A stretch of 18,056 bases of DNA from JABAYQ01 sp042091225 (GTDB taxonomy: Bacteria > Bacteroidota > Bacteroidia > Flavobacteriales > UBA7312), in the NCBI GenBank assembly GCA_042091225.1, contig JBELHW010000035.1:1-18056 (forward strand), written 5' to 3'. The notes under the pieces are model-generated. The model saw only the letters and a program-made list of their open reading frames with translations. It was not told the DNA's origin and did no database searches. Of this stretch, positions 1 through 8,244 are shown piece after piece; within the stretch, counting starts at the first letter, position 1; every line of letters begins with the position of its first letter. A program made the position numbers and the translations under genes.

Positions 1-171
1 ATGTACTCCTGAGTCTGTTCTTCCAGCTCCTTGAATAAAGATATCAGATTTAAGTAGCGTCGAAACACAAACGTTTATTTGATTTTGAATACTATCAGCA
101 TTTGGTTGTACTTGCCAACCATGATAAGAAGTTCCATTATATGCTATTTCTAAAAAATATCGCTTAGCCAT
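1..171 (-). CDS. truA: tRNA pseudouridine synthase A, N-terminal part (cut by window edge)
   Basis: The 57 visible codons read MAKRYFLEIAYNG at the start, then a YHGWQVQPN segment, and end on GAGRTDSGVH. This is the N-terminal half-domain of TruA, which isomerises uridines 38-40 in the anticodon arm of tRNAs. The GRTDxGVH motif carries the catalytic aspartate (residue 54 here), so the window cuts the gene just after the active-site motif; the remaining roughly 190-210 residues lie to the left. The ATG at 169-171 is the only start in frame; a nearby ATG at 174-176 is in another frame. The gene is divergent from the moxR/Bat operon. Identification is by family motifs seen directly in the translation. 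Confidence 0.95.
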   Translation of the reverse strand, partial: MAKRYFLEIAYNGTSYHGWQVQPNADSIQNQINVCVSTLLKSDIFIQGAGRTDSGVH

Positions 172-179
172 TTCATTTA

Positions 180-187
180 CAAAGTTA
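180..187 (-). promoter_or_regulatory. Candidate -7 box for truA
   Basis: On the minus strand the bases read TAACTTTG, a full match to the Bacteroidota -7 consensus TAnnTTTG. It lies 8 bases upstream of the truA ATG. No clean TTG -33 element is seen at the usual 19-22 base spacing; ATG occurs there instead. If used, the mRNA leader would be only a few bases long. Confidence 0.4.
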
Positions 188-261
188 TTTAATTGACCCT
201 ATAAAAAAACATAAAAAGATGATAATTAAAACAATAGAAGATAATAAACATCGTTTGTAAG

Positions 262-292
262 TTGATTTATTAAAAAGCAGTAATTAAATTTG
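262..292 (+). promoter_or_regulatory. Promoter of the moxR/Bat operon
   Basis: A TTG (262-264) and a TAAATTTG (285-292) are separated by 20 bases. This matches the primary sigma promoter of Bacteroidota (TTG, 19-21 base spacer, TAnnTTTG) in both boxes and spacing. Transcription would start near base 299, giving a leader of about 20 A-rich bases before the moxR ATG at 318. It is the only full two-box match I found in the window, and it would have to serve the nine genes that follow. Confidence 0.65.
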
Positions 293-317
293 CGTAAATT
301 TTAAACAAGAAATATAA

Positions 318-1322
318 ATGGAAAATACTTCTGAAAAAATAGATATTAAAGAGCTAAACGAAAGAATCAATAAAGAAAGTGCTTTTATTGATCTATTGAC
401 TTTAGAAATGAATAAGGTAATTGTTGGTCAAAAAAAGATGACCGAACGTTTATTAATAGGGCTTCTTTCTAACGGACATATTTTATTAGAGGGTGTGCCA
501 GGATTGGCAAAAACTTTAGCCATAAATACTTTGGCAAATACAATTGACTCTAAATTTAGTAGAATTCAGTTCACTCCTGATTTACTTCCTGCAGACGTTT
601 TAGGAACACAAATTTATAGTCCTAAAAACGAAAGTTTCTCTATTAAAAAAGGTCCAATTTTCGCAAACTTTGTTTTGGCGGATGAAATAAATAGAGCGCC
701 GGCAAAAGTTCAATCGGCTTTGTTAGAAGCAATGCAGGAAAGACAAATTACTATTGGTCAGGAAACATTCCAATTACAAGAGCCGTTTTTAGTTCTGGCT
801 ACCCAAAACCCAGTTGAGCAAGAAGGAACTTATCCTCTACCAGAAGCTCAAGTAGATAGGTTTATGCTAAAAGTAGTTATTGACTATCCAGAAAAAGAAG
901 AAGAAAAAATTATTATAAGAAATAATCTTTCAAAATCTTTTCCTAAAGCACAACAAATTTTAAAACCAGAATCTATTCTTAAAGCTAGAGATTTGGTAAA
1001 GGAAGTGTATATGGATGAAAAAATAGAACAGTATATAATCGATATTGTTTTCTCTACTAGAAATCCAAAAGAATATGGATTAGATAAATTTGCAGATATG
1101 ATCAGCTTTGGAGGCTCACCAAGAGCAAGCATAAGCTTAGCCAAAGCGGCCAAAGCATATGCTTTTATTCAAAGAAGAGGATATGTTATTCCTGAAGATG
1201 TAAGGGCAATTTGCCACGACGTGTTAAGACACAGAATTGGATTAACCTATGAAGCTGAAGCTGAAAACGTTAATACAGAGGATATAATCACTGAAATATT
1301 AAACAAGGTTGAAATTCCATAA
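318..1322 (+). CDS. moxR: MoxR-family AAA+ ATPase
   Basis: The product is a 334-residue cytoplasmic AAA+ ATPase of the MoxR family. Walker A is GVPGLAKT at residues 59-66, Walker B FVLADE at 118-123, sensor 1 ATQNP at 161-165, and the arginine-containing EAQVDRF segment is at 176-182. A FGGSPRAS segment in the C-terminal lid provides sensor 2. MoxR proteins act as chaperone-like ATPases working with von Willebrand A (VWA) proteins and are normally encoded next to DUF58 and Bat genes, as here. It is the first gene of the operon, and the next ATG follows its stop codon directly. The ATG at 318 fits the promoter at 262-292 and the usual family length. All ATPase motifs are intact. The exact client is unknown. 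Confidence 0.95.
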   Translation: MENTSEKIDIKELNERINKESAFIDLLTLEMNKVIVGQKKMTERLLIGLLSNGHILLEGVPGLAKTLAINTLANTIDSKFSRIQFTPDLLPADVLGTQIYSPKNESFSIKKGPIFANFVLADEINRAPAKVQSALLEAMQERQITIGQETFQLQEPFLVLATQNPVEQEGTYPLPEAQVDRFMLKVVIDYPEKEEEKIIIRNNLSKSFPKAQQILKPESILKARDLVKEVYMDEKIEQYIIDIVFSTRNPKEYGLDKFADMISFGGSPRASISLAKAAKAYAFIQRRGYVIPEDVRAICHDVLRHRIGLTYEAEAENVNTEDIITEILNKVEIP

Positions 1323-2189
1323 ATGAGCGCAAGTGATTTACTCAAAAAAGTTCGAAAAATCGAATTAAAGACAAAAGGTATCTCCAATCATATATTCTCG
1401 GGAGAATACCACACTGCCTTTAAAGGGAAAGGTATGGTTTTTAGTGAAGTTAGAGAGTACCAACCAGGGGATGATATAAGAACAATTGACTGGAACGTAA
1501 CAGCACGATTTAATAACCCATACGTTAAAGTTTTTGAGGAAGAAAGGGAAATGACAGTAATGCTAATGATTGACGTTAGTGGCTCAAATAATTTTGGAAC
1601 TCAAGAAGAACTAAAAAAAGAACTAATTATAGAACTATCTGCAGTTATTGCCTTTTCTGCCATACAAAATAACGATAAGGTTGGTGTTCTTTTCTTTAGC
1701 GATAAAATTGAAAAATTTATCCCTCCAAAAAAAGGAAAGCCACACATTTTAAGAATCATCAGAGAGCTTATATCTTTCCAGCCTCAAAATAAAAGAACAG
1801 ATATTTCTCAAGCACTTAAATACTTTAACAATGTCATAAAAAAAAGAAGTATTTGCTTTCTAATGTCCGACTTTCAAGACCAAGAATTTGAAAACCCCCT
1901 CAGAATTGCTAATAAAAAACACGATATAATTAGCGTGAAAATTAACGACCTAAGAGAAAAAGAGTTGCCAAAAGTAGGCTTAATACAAATGAAAGATGGA
2001 GAAACAGATGAAATTAAATGGATAGACACAAATAACGACTCTGTAAGATACGATTACGCCAAACATTTTAATGAATCGAACAAAAAAATAAACGAGATTT
2101 TCAAATCTTGTGCAATGGATAGTATTGACCTATACACCGGAAAAGATTACGTTAAACCGTTAATTAATTTTTTCAAAAAAAGAAAATAA
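1323..2189 (+). CDS. DUF58 domain protein of the Bat operon
   Basis: The product is 288 residues with no predicted membrane segment. The DUF58 signature is clear: REYQPGDDIRTIDWN around residues 44-58, followed by a VWA-like metal site DVSGS with D84, S86 and S88. This is the compact form of DUF58; longer relatives carry N-terminal membrane helices that are missing here, so this protein should be cytosolic. In MoxR-linked operons DUF58 proteins are thought to be partners or adaptors of the ATPase. Its ATG begins on the base after the moxR stop and its stop is followed at once by the next ATG, so translational coupling is likely. Function beyond family membership is inferred. Confidence 0.92.
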   Translation: MSASDLLKKVRKIELKTKGISNHIFSGEYHTAFKGKGMVFSEVREYQPGDDIRTIDWNVTARFNNPYVKVFEEEREMTVMLMIDVSGSNNFGTQEELKKELIIELSAVIAFSAIQNNDKVGVLFFSDKIEKFIPPKKGKPHILRIIRELISFQPQNKRTDISQALKYFNNVIKKRSICFLMSDFQDQEFENPLRIANKKHDIISVKINDLREKELPKVGLIQMKDGETDEIKWIDTNNDSVRYDYAKHFNESNKKINEIFKSCAMDSIDLYTGKDYVKPLINFFKKRK

Positions 2190-3059
2190 ATGAAGATTCG
2201 AATTATTTTAATATTACTTATTTTTCCTTTTTTGACTTTCGCTCAAATCGAAACTAAAACAGATAGCTCCAATATATTAATAGGAGATCAAATTATTTTA
2301 AGCATCAAGTCTAATATAAAAGACATAAAAAACTGGAAAGAATTTCAAGACTCAATTGCCAATTTTGAGATTATTAGTAAATCTAAAATAGACTCTTCGA
2401 AAACCGAAAATGGTTGGATTATAAGTCAAGAATACGTTTTAACTATTTGGGATAGCGGAACTTTCTTCATCCCTTCTATTGAGATAGAAAATAAAAGTTC
2501 TGATTCGATAAAAGTATATGTTAATAACGTTAAAACGAACCAAGATCAAGAAATAAAAGACATAAAAAAGCCCATCAATACTCCTGTTACTTTTGAAGAA
2601 GCATTTCCATATATTTTAATTTTTATCGCTCTAGCTCTGATTTGTTTACTGATTTATTATTTTTTCAAAAACAAAGAAAAAGTAATTGAAGTTAAAAAAG
2701 TAGAAAAAATAATTGTTCCCCCTTATCAAATAGCTTTAGACTTGCTAAACACACTTAAAGACAAAGAACTGTTACAACAAAATGAAATCAAAGAATACCA
2801 CACTCAAATTTCTGAAATCACAAGAAGATACATTGAAGCCGGATTAAATATACAAGCGATGGAAATTGCAAGCAACGACATTTTAAATTTACTGGAGCAA
2901 CAAAGAATAGAAACTAAAAGCATAAAAAAAGTTTTTGAAATAAATGACCTTGCAAAATTCGCTAAGTACAAACCGATAGAAATTGAAAATAAAGAATGCT
3001 TAGAAATGGCAATTTTATTTGTAGAACAAACTAAACCAAAACAAAATGAACTACAATAA
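2190..3059 (+). CDS. Small BatD-like membrane protein (signal peptide, beta domain, one membrane helix, helical tail)
   Basis: The product is 289 residues. A signal peptide occupies about residues 1-18, ending TFA before Q19. A beta-rich segment follows to about residue 130, then a membrane helix at about 139-160, then a charged helical cytoplasmic tail. The tail resembles the tail of BatD further down the operon: here an EITRRYIEAGLN segment is followed at a distance by LAKFAKYKP, while BatD has EIEKSLLIYFSQKFN followed by CEFCRYSP. The gene is best described as a miniature BatD with one Ig-like domain. It is a standard member of Bacteroidota Bat operons but has no settled name. Its last 14 bases overlap the start of batA. 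The BatD kinship is my reading of the translation, not a computed alignment. Confidence 0.75.
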   Translation: MKIRIILILLIFPFLTFAQIETKTDSSNILIGDQIILSIKSNIKDIKNWKEFQDSIANFEIISKSKIDSSKTENGWIISQEYVLTIWDSGTFFIPSIEIENKSSDSIKVYVNNVKTNQDQEIKDIKKPINTPVTFEEAFPYILIFIALALICLLIYYFFKNKEKVIEVKKVEKIIVPPYQIALDLLNTLKDKELLQQNEIKEYHTQISEITRRYIEAGLNIQAMEIASNDILNLLEQQRIETKSIKKVFEINDLAKFAKYKPIEIENKECLEMAILFVEQTKPKQNELQ

Positions 3060-4041
3060 TTGGACATTTGCTAACCCAGAATTTCTCTACCTCCTATTTT
3101 TAATACCATTATTATGGATTTGGAGATACTTTTACAATAAAAGACAGTTTTCGACATTTAAAATATCTTCTTTAAGCTCAATAAAAACTAAAAGTTGGAA
3201 AGAAAATGGTAAACTTTTTATCTTTATTATAAGGACTTTAGCCATTGCTTTCATAATTTTAGGATTGGCAAGACCACAATCTTCCTCATCTTGGCAAGAC
3301 TCCACTACCATGGGTATTGATATAATTATTTCAATGGATATTTCAGGAAGTATGTTAGCTCAAGATTTGAAGCCAGATAGATTAGAAGCTTCAAAAAACG
3401 TAGCCTTAGATTTTATTTCGGCAAGACCTAATGACAGAATGGGATTAGTAATTTTTAGTGGAGAAAGTTTTACCCAATGCCCTTTAACCACAGATCATGT
3501 AGTTCTTAAAAATTTATTTAAAGATGTGAAAAGTGGTTTAGTTGAAGATGGTACTGCAATAGGTATGGGACTTGCAACCTCGGTTAATAGATTAAAAGAT
3601 AGCCAAGCAATAAGTAAGGTTGTAATACTATTGACTGACGGAGTAAATAATCAAGGAAGCATCCCTCCTCTCACGGCTGCAAAAATTGCTGAAAAATTTG
3701 ACATAAGAGTTTATACAATTGGTGTAGGAACAGAAGGGTTTGCTCCTTATCCTTTCAAAACTCCATTCGGAACAACCGTTTATCAAGATATTGAGGTTCA
3801 GATAGATGAAAAAACACTTCAAGATATTGCCACAACCACAAACGGAAAATACTTTAGAGCAACTTCAAACAAAGCCCTAAAAGAAATATACCTTGAGATA
3901 GATAAACTAGAAAGATCGAAAATAGATGTTAAAGAATTTAGTAAAAAGAATGAAGAATTTAGATTTTTTATTTGGATTGCAATTTCACTATTATTAATCG
4001 AATTTTATTGTAAGAAATTCTTATTTAAAAGCATCACATAA
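3046..4041 (+). CDS. batA: BatA, VWA domain membrane protein
   Basis: The product is 331 residues. Two membrane helices lie at about 14-30 and 57-74, a VWA domain spans about 90-285, and a last helix lies at about 308-325. The metal ion-dependent adhesion site is complete: DISGS with D98, S100 and S102, T170 in DGTAIG, and D198 in LLTDG. The loop between the first two helices is rich in Lys and Arg, so by the positive-inside rule it is cytoplasmic and the VWA domain faces the periplasm. BatA was described in Bacteroides fragilis as part of the aerotolerance operon; VWA domains bind protein partners through the metal. The ATG overlaps the previous gene by 14 bases, and the stop TAA shares its last A with the batB ATG. 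Confidence 0.93.
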   Translation: MNYNNWTFANPEFLYLLFLIPLLWIWRYFYNKRQFSTFKISSLSSIKTKSWKENGKLFIFIIRTLAIAFIILGLARPQSSSSWQDSTTMGIDIIISMDISGSMLAQDLKPDRLEASKNVALDFISARPNDRMGLVIFSGESFTQCPLTTDHVVLKNLFKDVKSGLVEDGTAIGMGLATSVNRLKDSQAISKVVILLTDGVNNQGSIPPLTAAKIAEKFDIRVYTIGVGTEGFAPYPFKTPFGTTVYQDIEVQIDEKTLQDIATTTNGKYFRATSNKALKEIYLEIDKLERSKIDVKEFSKKNEEFRFFIWIAISLLLIEFYCKKFLFKSIT

Positions 4042-5069
4042 TGTTAAGATACGAAGACATTACATTTTTATACCTATTGGCTTTGGTGCCAATTATAATA
4101 GCTGTTTTTTATGTGTTTTTAAGATGGAGAAAAAATGCAATTTTAAAATTAGGCTCATTTAGCGTGATAGAAAAAATGATGCCAATGACCTCTATTTTTA
4201 AATTAAAAATAAAATTCTGGATGTATGTAATTGCTCTAATCGCTTTAATTATAGGGCTAGCAAATCCTCAGTTTGGCTCTAAGCTAGAAGAAGTAAACAG
4301 GGAAGGAATTGATATTATGATCGCTATAGACCTTTCTAACAGCATGCTAGCAAAAGACCTACCTCCTAACAGATTAGAAAGAGCTAAACAATCGATTTCT
4401 AGGATGATAGATAGACTTCAAGGAGATAGAATTGGTCTAGTTGTTTTTGCTGGAGAAGCTTACGTACAACTCCCAATTACAACAGATTATTCTGCAGCTA
4501 AGTTATTTTTATCTACTATAAATTCAGACATCATACCTACCCAAGGAACTGCAATTGGTAAGGCAATTGAACTATGTATGAATAGCTTCGATTTCGAAAA
4601 TGGTCAAAGTAAATCAATTATAGTAATTACAGATGGAGAAAACCATGAAGATGATGCAATAGAAAAAGCAAAAGAAGCATACAAAAAAGGAATTATTGTT
4701 CATACTATCGGGATGGGATCAGAAGAAGGTGGACCAATTCCGATTAATAATAAAGGCCAATTTCTGAAGGATAATAACAATCAAACTGTTATTACCAAAT
4801 TAAATGAAGTTATGTTAAAGCAAATTGCTAGCTCCGGAAATGGTTCATATATTAGAGCAAATACTACAAGTACAGGACTGGACGCCTTATTTAACGAAAT
4901 CAATAATATGGAAAAAAATAAAATCGATTCTAAAGTTTTTACCGACTACAAAGATAGATTTCAATGGTTGCTGGCTATAGCAATCTTTATTTTAATTTTA
5001 GAAATGATTTTACTAGAAACAAAAAACAAATGGTCCAATAAAATTCAATTGTTTGAAGATGAAAAATAA
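4041..5069 (+). CDS. batB: BatB, VWA domain membrane protein
   Basis: The product is 342 residues with the same plan as BatA: helices at about 8-27 and 60-74, a VWA domain at about 88-290, and a C-terminal helix at about 308-327. The metal site is complete, with D97, S99 and S101 in DLSNS, a threonine near 169 in QGTAIG, and D198 in ITDGE. BatA and BatB look like tandem paralogues and probably pair with each other. Positively charged residues between the first two helices again place the VWA domain in the periplasm. The start overlaps the batA stop by one base and the 3' end overlaps batC by 11 bases. BatB rather than BatA is assigned from gene order and from the immediately following TPR gene. 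Confidence 0.92.
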   Translation: MLRYEDITFLYLLALVPIIIAVFYVFLRWRKNAILKLGSFSVIEKMMPMTSIFKLKIKFWMYVIALIALIIGLANPQFGSKLEEVNREGIDIMIAIDLSNSMLAKDLPPNRLERAKQSISRMIDRLQGDRIGLVVFAGEAYVQLPITTDYSAAKLFLSTINSDIIPTQGTAIGKAIELCMNSFDFENGQSKSIIVITDGENHEDDAIEKAKEAYKKGIIVHTIGMGSEEGGPIPINNKGQFLKDNNNQTVITKLNEVMLKQIASSGNGSYIRANTTSTGLDALFNEINNMEKNKIDSKVFTDYKDRFQWLLAIAIFILILEMILLETKNKWSNKIQLFEDEK

Positions 5070-5766
5070 TCTGTTATTTAGTCTCCTAATTCTGTTTCAA
5101 ATTAATGTTTTTGCTCAAAATTTTAATAGCGAAAATAGAAAAGGTATTAAACTATATAATGATAGTTTATTCTCCCAAGCCGAAGAAAAATTTAGCGAAG
5201 CTTTATTGAAAAATCAGGATTCTTTTATTCCATCATATAACCTAGCAAATACGGTTTACAAACAAAGTGACTTTGAACGATCGGAATCTTTATTTAATGG
5301 GCTTACTCAGAAAACGGAAGATAAAAAACAAAAGTCAATGGCCTTCCATAATTTAGGTAATTCATTTTTTAATCAAGACAAAATAGAAGAAAGCATTGAG
5401 GCATATAAAAATGCACTAAGAAATGACCCTTCAGATTTCGATTCCAAATATAATTTATCTCTAGCTTTAAAGCGCCTTAAAGAACAACAAGAAAACAAAG
5501 AAGAGGAAAAAGAGGAAGAAAAAGAAGAAGAGGAAGAAGAGGAAGAAGAGGAAAAAGAGGAAGAAAATAAACAGGAAGATCCATCGCAAAACCAAGAACC
5601 CCAAGATCAACAAGAACCAGAGCAACCTAAGGACCCTAATGAAATGAGTCAGGAAGAAGCGCAACAAATGCTTGATGCTTTAGAGAATAAAGAAAGGGAA
5701 CTACAGGAAGAATTACAAAAAAAGAAAGGAAAAGGAGTTAAATTAAAAATTGAAAAAGACTGGTAA
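5059..5766 (+). CDS. batC: BatC, periplasmic TPR protein with Glu-rich linker
   Basis: The product is 235 residues from the ATG at 5059. That start puts a clean signal peptide (MKNNLLFSLLILFQINVFAQ, cleavage near A19) at the N-terminus; an in-frame TTG at 5053 would only add MK. Tetratricopeptide-like helices span about residues 26-135, with NLGNSFFNQDKIEESIEAY as the clearest repeat. Residues 147-170 are almost only Glu and Lys, and a Gln/Pro/Glu-rich stretch follows to about 195. The end has MSQEEAQQMLDALENKE and a terminal KIEKDW, features typical of BatC. The protein probably scaffolds the BatA/BatB complex through its TPRs. It overlaps batB by 11 bases, and batD starts one base after its stop. 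Confidence 0.9.
   Translation: MKNNLLFSLLILFQINVFAQNFNSENRKGIKLYNDSLFSQAEEKFSEALLKNQDSFIPSYNLANTVYKQSDFERSESLFNGLTQKTEDKKQKSMAFHNLGNSFFNQDKIEESIEAYKNALRNDPSDFDSKYNLSLALKRLKEQQENKEEEKEEEKEEEEEEEEEEKEEENKQEDPSQNQEPQDQQEPEQPKDPNEMSQEEAQQMLDALENKERELQEELQKKKGKGVKLKIEKDW
5497..5567 (+). repeat. 71-base uninterrupted purine tract inside batC
   Basis: Every base from 5497 to 5567 is A or G, in imperfect repeats of GAAGAG and GAGGAA units. It encodes the Glu/Lys run at BatC residues 147-170. Such a tract could change length by replication slippage in units of three without breaking the frame. Confidence 0.9.
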
Positions 5767-5767
5767 C

Positions 5768-7516
5768 ATGATCCGGATTTTACTTTTACTTACATTCTTT
5801 AGTCAAATAACTTTAGCTCAAGAATTTTTTTCATCTGTTTCTAATAAAAATGTAGAAGTAGGAGAAGAATTTCAAATTGTTTTTAGTGCCAATGGAAATG
5901 CAAAAGATTTTAAAGCTCCAAACTTATTAGGACTTCGTAAAATAAGTGGACCCAATAAATCTAGCAGTAGTTCTATGGAAATTATAAATGGAAAAATCAA
6001 TAGCTCAAAAACAACTTCTTTTACATATTACGTAAGTGCTCTTAGTGAAGGAGAATTGACTATACCGCCTGCAACTGTTAAAATAGATGGAAAAAAATTT
6101 CAGTCTAGATCCCTAAAGATTAATGTCAGAAAAGCAGACCCAAATAAAAAAAAGGAATTCAATATAGCAGATAATGTAAGTTTAAGGGTAGAAGTAAATA
6201 AAAAAAACATCTTTCAAGGAGAGCAAATTTTAGTCTGCTACAAATTATATTCTAAAATAAACTTAGCCGACATATCCGTTAATCAATTACCAAAACTAAA
6301 CGGATTTTGGAACGAAAAAATTGAATCTAGCTCAAGAGCAAGCATACAAAATATAGATGGAGTAAATTATAAAGTATGGGAAATCAGTAAATTATTACTT
6401 ACACCTCAAAAAAGTGGAAAACTGAAAATTGACCCTATGGAATTAAGTATCACTGTTCAAATAAAATCAAAAAGACAATCTGGTGATATCTTCGGAATGT
6501 TCAATAACTATAAAAATGTTGTTGAAGAAATAAAATCGAAAGAAATAATTATTAATGTAAAAGACTTACCCCCAAATCCGCCAAATAGCTATAATGGAGC
6601 CGTTGGGAATTTTAAATTAAATGCAAAGACAGATAAAAATAGTTTAAACGCCAATGAAGCAATTAATTATGAAATAGAACTTTCAGGAACAGGAAACTTA
6701 CATCTAGTTCAAAAAATTCCTGTTTCATTTCCCGAAGATTTTGAGGTGTTTGACCCTGAAAAAAAAGACAAATACTTCACCGGAAAAAACAATATAAAAG
6801 GAAAAATAATATTTAACTACTTAGTTATTCCAAGATATCAAGGGCAATACCTAATTCCCGAACAAGAATTTTCTTTTTTTAATGTTAAAACAAAAGAGTA
6901 CCAAACATTAAAAACATCTTCCATTAATATAGATGTTAAAAAAGGAAAAAACCAGGCTAATGTTGTTGCTAACTCGCAACAATTATCTCAAGAAAATGAA
7001 GCAGAACTAAATGAAATTTTAAGTAGCTCTAAATTTAGTTTAATAAATAAAAAAAGATGGCATGAAAAATGGTGGTATATTCTATTAATTATATTGCCAA
7101 TTGCATTAATTACTTTTAGTATTGTTAGAAATATTTATTTTAAATTTTTAGATAAAAATCCTGTTGACAGAAAATTCAGAAAATCACTTAAAATTGCTCA
7201 AAAAAGACTAAAAAATGCAGAGTTATTACTAAAAAACGATCAAAAACAAGCATTTTACCAAGAAATAGAAAAGTCATTACTTATTTATTTTTCTCAAAAA
7301 TTCAACTTAGAAACAGCTGATTTATCCAAAGAAAATATTGCGCAAATCTTCAACAAAAAGAATATAGATAAAAATGTTTTAGATAATTATATTTCTATTT
7401 TAGAAGAATGTGAATTTTGTAGATATTCTCCTGCATCTATAGAAAATAATGACCTAAATATTGTCTATCAAAAGGCTTCTAAAATCATAATAGAAATTGA
7501 AAAACAACTGAAATAA
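5768..7516 (+). CDS. batD: BatD, Ig-like domain membrane protein
   Basis: The product is 582 residues from the ATG at 5768. This start gives a signal peptide ending TLAQ near residue 18; an in-frame TTG at 5750 inside batC would add six residues and is less likely. A long periplasmic part of beta-rich, Ig-like repeats spans about residues 19-425, opening with FSSVSNKNVEVGEEFQI, typical of the BatD/oxygen-tolerance family. A membrane helix follows at about 434-455, then a helical cytoplasmic domain. BatD is the large extracytoplasmic partner in Bat complexes and may link the BatA/BatB VWA domains to other envelope components. It begins one base after the batC stop, and its stop shares an A with the batE ATG. 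Confidence 0.92.
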   Translation: MIRILLLLTFFSQITLAQEFFSSVSNKNVEVGEEFQIVFSANGNAKDFKAPNLLGLRKISGPNKSSSSSMEIINGKINSSKTTSFTYYVSALSEGELTIPPATVKIDGKKFQSRSLKINVRKADPNKKKEFNIADNVSLRVEVNKKNIFQGEQILVCYKLYSKINLADISVNQLPKLNGFWNEKIESSSRASIQNIDGVNYKVWEISKLLLTPQKSGKLKIDPMELSITVQIKSKRQSGDIFGMFNNYKNVVEEIKSKEIIINVKDLPPNPPNSYNGAVGNFKLNAKTDKNSLNANEAINYEIELSGTGNLHLVQKIPVSFPEDFEVFDPEKKDKYFTGKNNIKGKIIFNYLVIPRYQGQYLIPEQEFSFFNVKTKEYQTLKTSSINIDVKKGKNQANVVANSQQLSQENEAELNEILSSSKFSLINKKRWHEKWWYILLIILPIALITFSIVRNIYFKFLDKNPVDRKFRKSLKIAQKRLKNAELLLKNDQKQAFYQEIEKSLLIYFSQKFNLETADLSKENIAQIFNKKNIDKNVLDNYISILEECEFCRYSPASIENNDLNIVYQKASKIIIEIEKQLK

Positions 7517-8244
7517 TGAAAAAAAGCTTTTGTGTTATTTTATTAGTTGCATTTCTAGATGTCAATGCAACAAAAATTGACAGCTTATTTTCTCAAGCAA
7601 ATGAGCTCTTCACCATAGAACAAATTGATTCTTCAATTGTATTGTACAACTCTATTATTTCTTTGGGTTATCAATCTGAAGAACTCTATTTTAACTTAGG
7701 AAATTGTTTTTACCTCAAAGGAGATATTCCTAAGTCAATTTTATATTTCGAAAAGTCATTAAAACAAAACCCTTCTAACAATTTTGCAATTGAAAATTTA
7801 CAACTCTGCTACAAAAGAATAGTATATTTAGAACAGCTTCCTAGTCTGTTCACTCATCGCTGGTGGAATAAAATAACCGATTTGCTATCTATAAAAGCTT
7901 GGTCGGTAACGTTGCTGCTCTTTGTTTGGTTACTTTGTATTTCTGTGTTTACATTTTATTTTAAAAGAAAAAGATCGTTTTTTAAGCTTTTAATGGTTTT
8001 AATACTGTGCAATATATTTACTCTGGCAGCTTTCCAATCTAAAAAAGCAGATGACAACAAAAGATATGGAATTCTTCAAGAAAATACTGCATTACACAAA
8101 CAGTCTAACACTAACAACAAAATAAGCGATGTTGGAAAAGGGAATAAGGCTCTAATCCTATCACAAAAAAAGCAATGGAGTAATGTCCGATTTAGTAATG
8201 GCTTGCAAGGATGGATTAAAACAAAATATTTATCTGATATTTAA
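7516..8244 (+). CDS. batE: BatE, TPR protein with two membrane helices and C-terminal SH3b domain
   Basis: The product is 242 residues. A signal peptide of about 18 residues is followed by TPR-like helices to about residue 105, with LYFNLGNCFYLKGDIPKSI as the clearest repeat. Membrane helices lie at about 126-149 and 156-175, separated by a FKRKRS loop. The tail (about 182-242) has the bacterial SH3 pattern, ending WSNVRFSNGLQGWIKTKYL. With the basic loop inside, both the TPR part and the SH3b part would face the periplasm, where SH3b domains often contact peptidoglycan. The TPR, two-helix and SH3b layout matches BatE of Bacteroidota. The start overlaps the batD stop by one base. The stop is directly followed by the ATG of the phosphoesterase gene. 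Confidence 0.9.
   Translation: MKKSFCVILLVAFLDVNATKIDSLFSQANELFTIEQIDSSIVLYNSIISLGYQSEELYFNLGNCFYLKGDIPKSILYFEKSLKQNPSNNFAIENLQLCYKRIVYLEQLPSLFTHRWWNKITDLLSIKAWSVTLLLFVWLLCISVFTFYFKRKRSFFKLLMVLILCNIFTLAAFQSKKADDNKRYGILQENTALHKQSNTNNKISDVGKGNKALILSQKKQWSNVRFSNGLQGWIKTKYLSDI

Noticed and set aside
884..1153. A minus-strand frame of about 90 codons inside moxR
   Set aside because: It lies wholly within a gene with complete AAA+ motifs and shows no domain, signal or start context of its own.
5467..5667. A minus-strand reading frame rich in Phe and Leu, which could look like a small membrane protein
   Set aside because: It is the complement of the Glu/Lys-coding purine tract and linker in batC; its hydrophobic composition is a direct result of reading GAA/GAG/AAG on the other strand.
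5750..5767. A TTG start for batD six codons before the chosen ATG
   Set aside because: It lies inside batC and adds charged residues before the signal peptide; the ATG at 5768 follows the batC stop by one base, like the other junctions of the operon.
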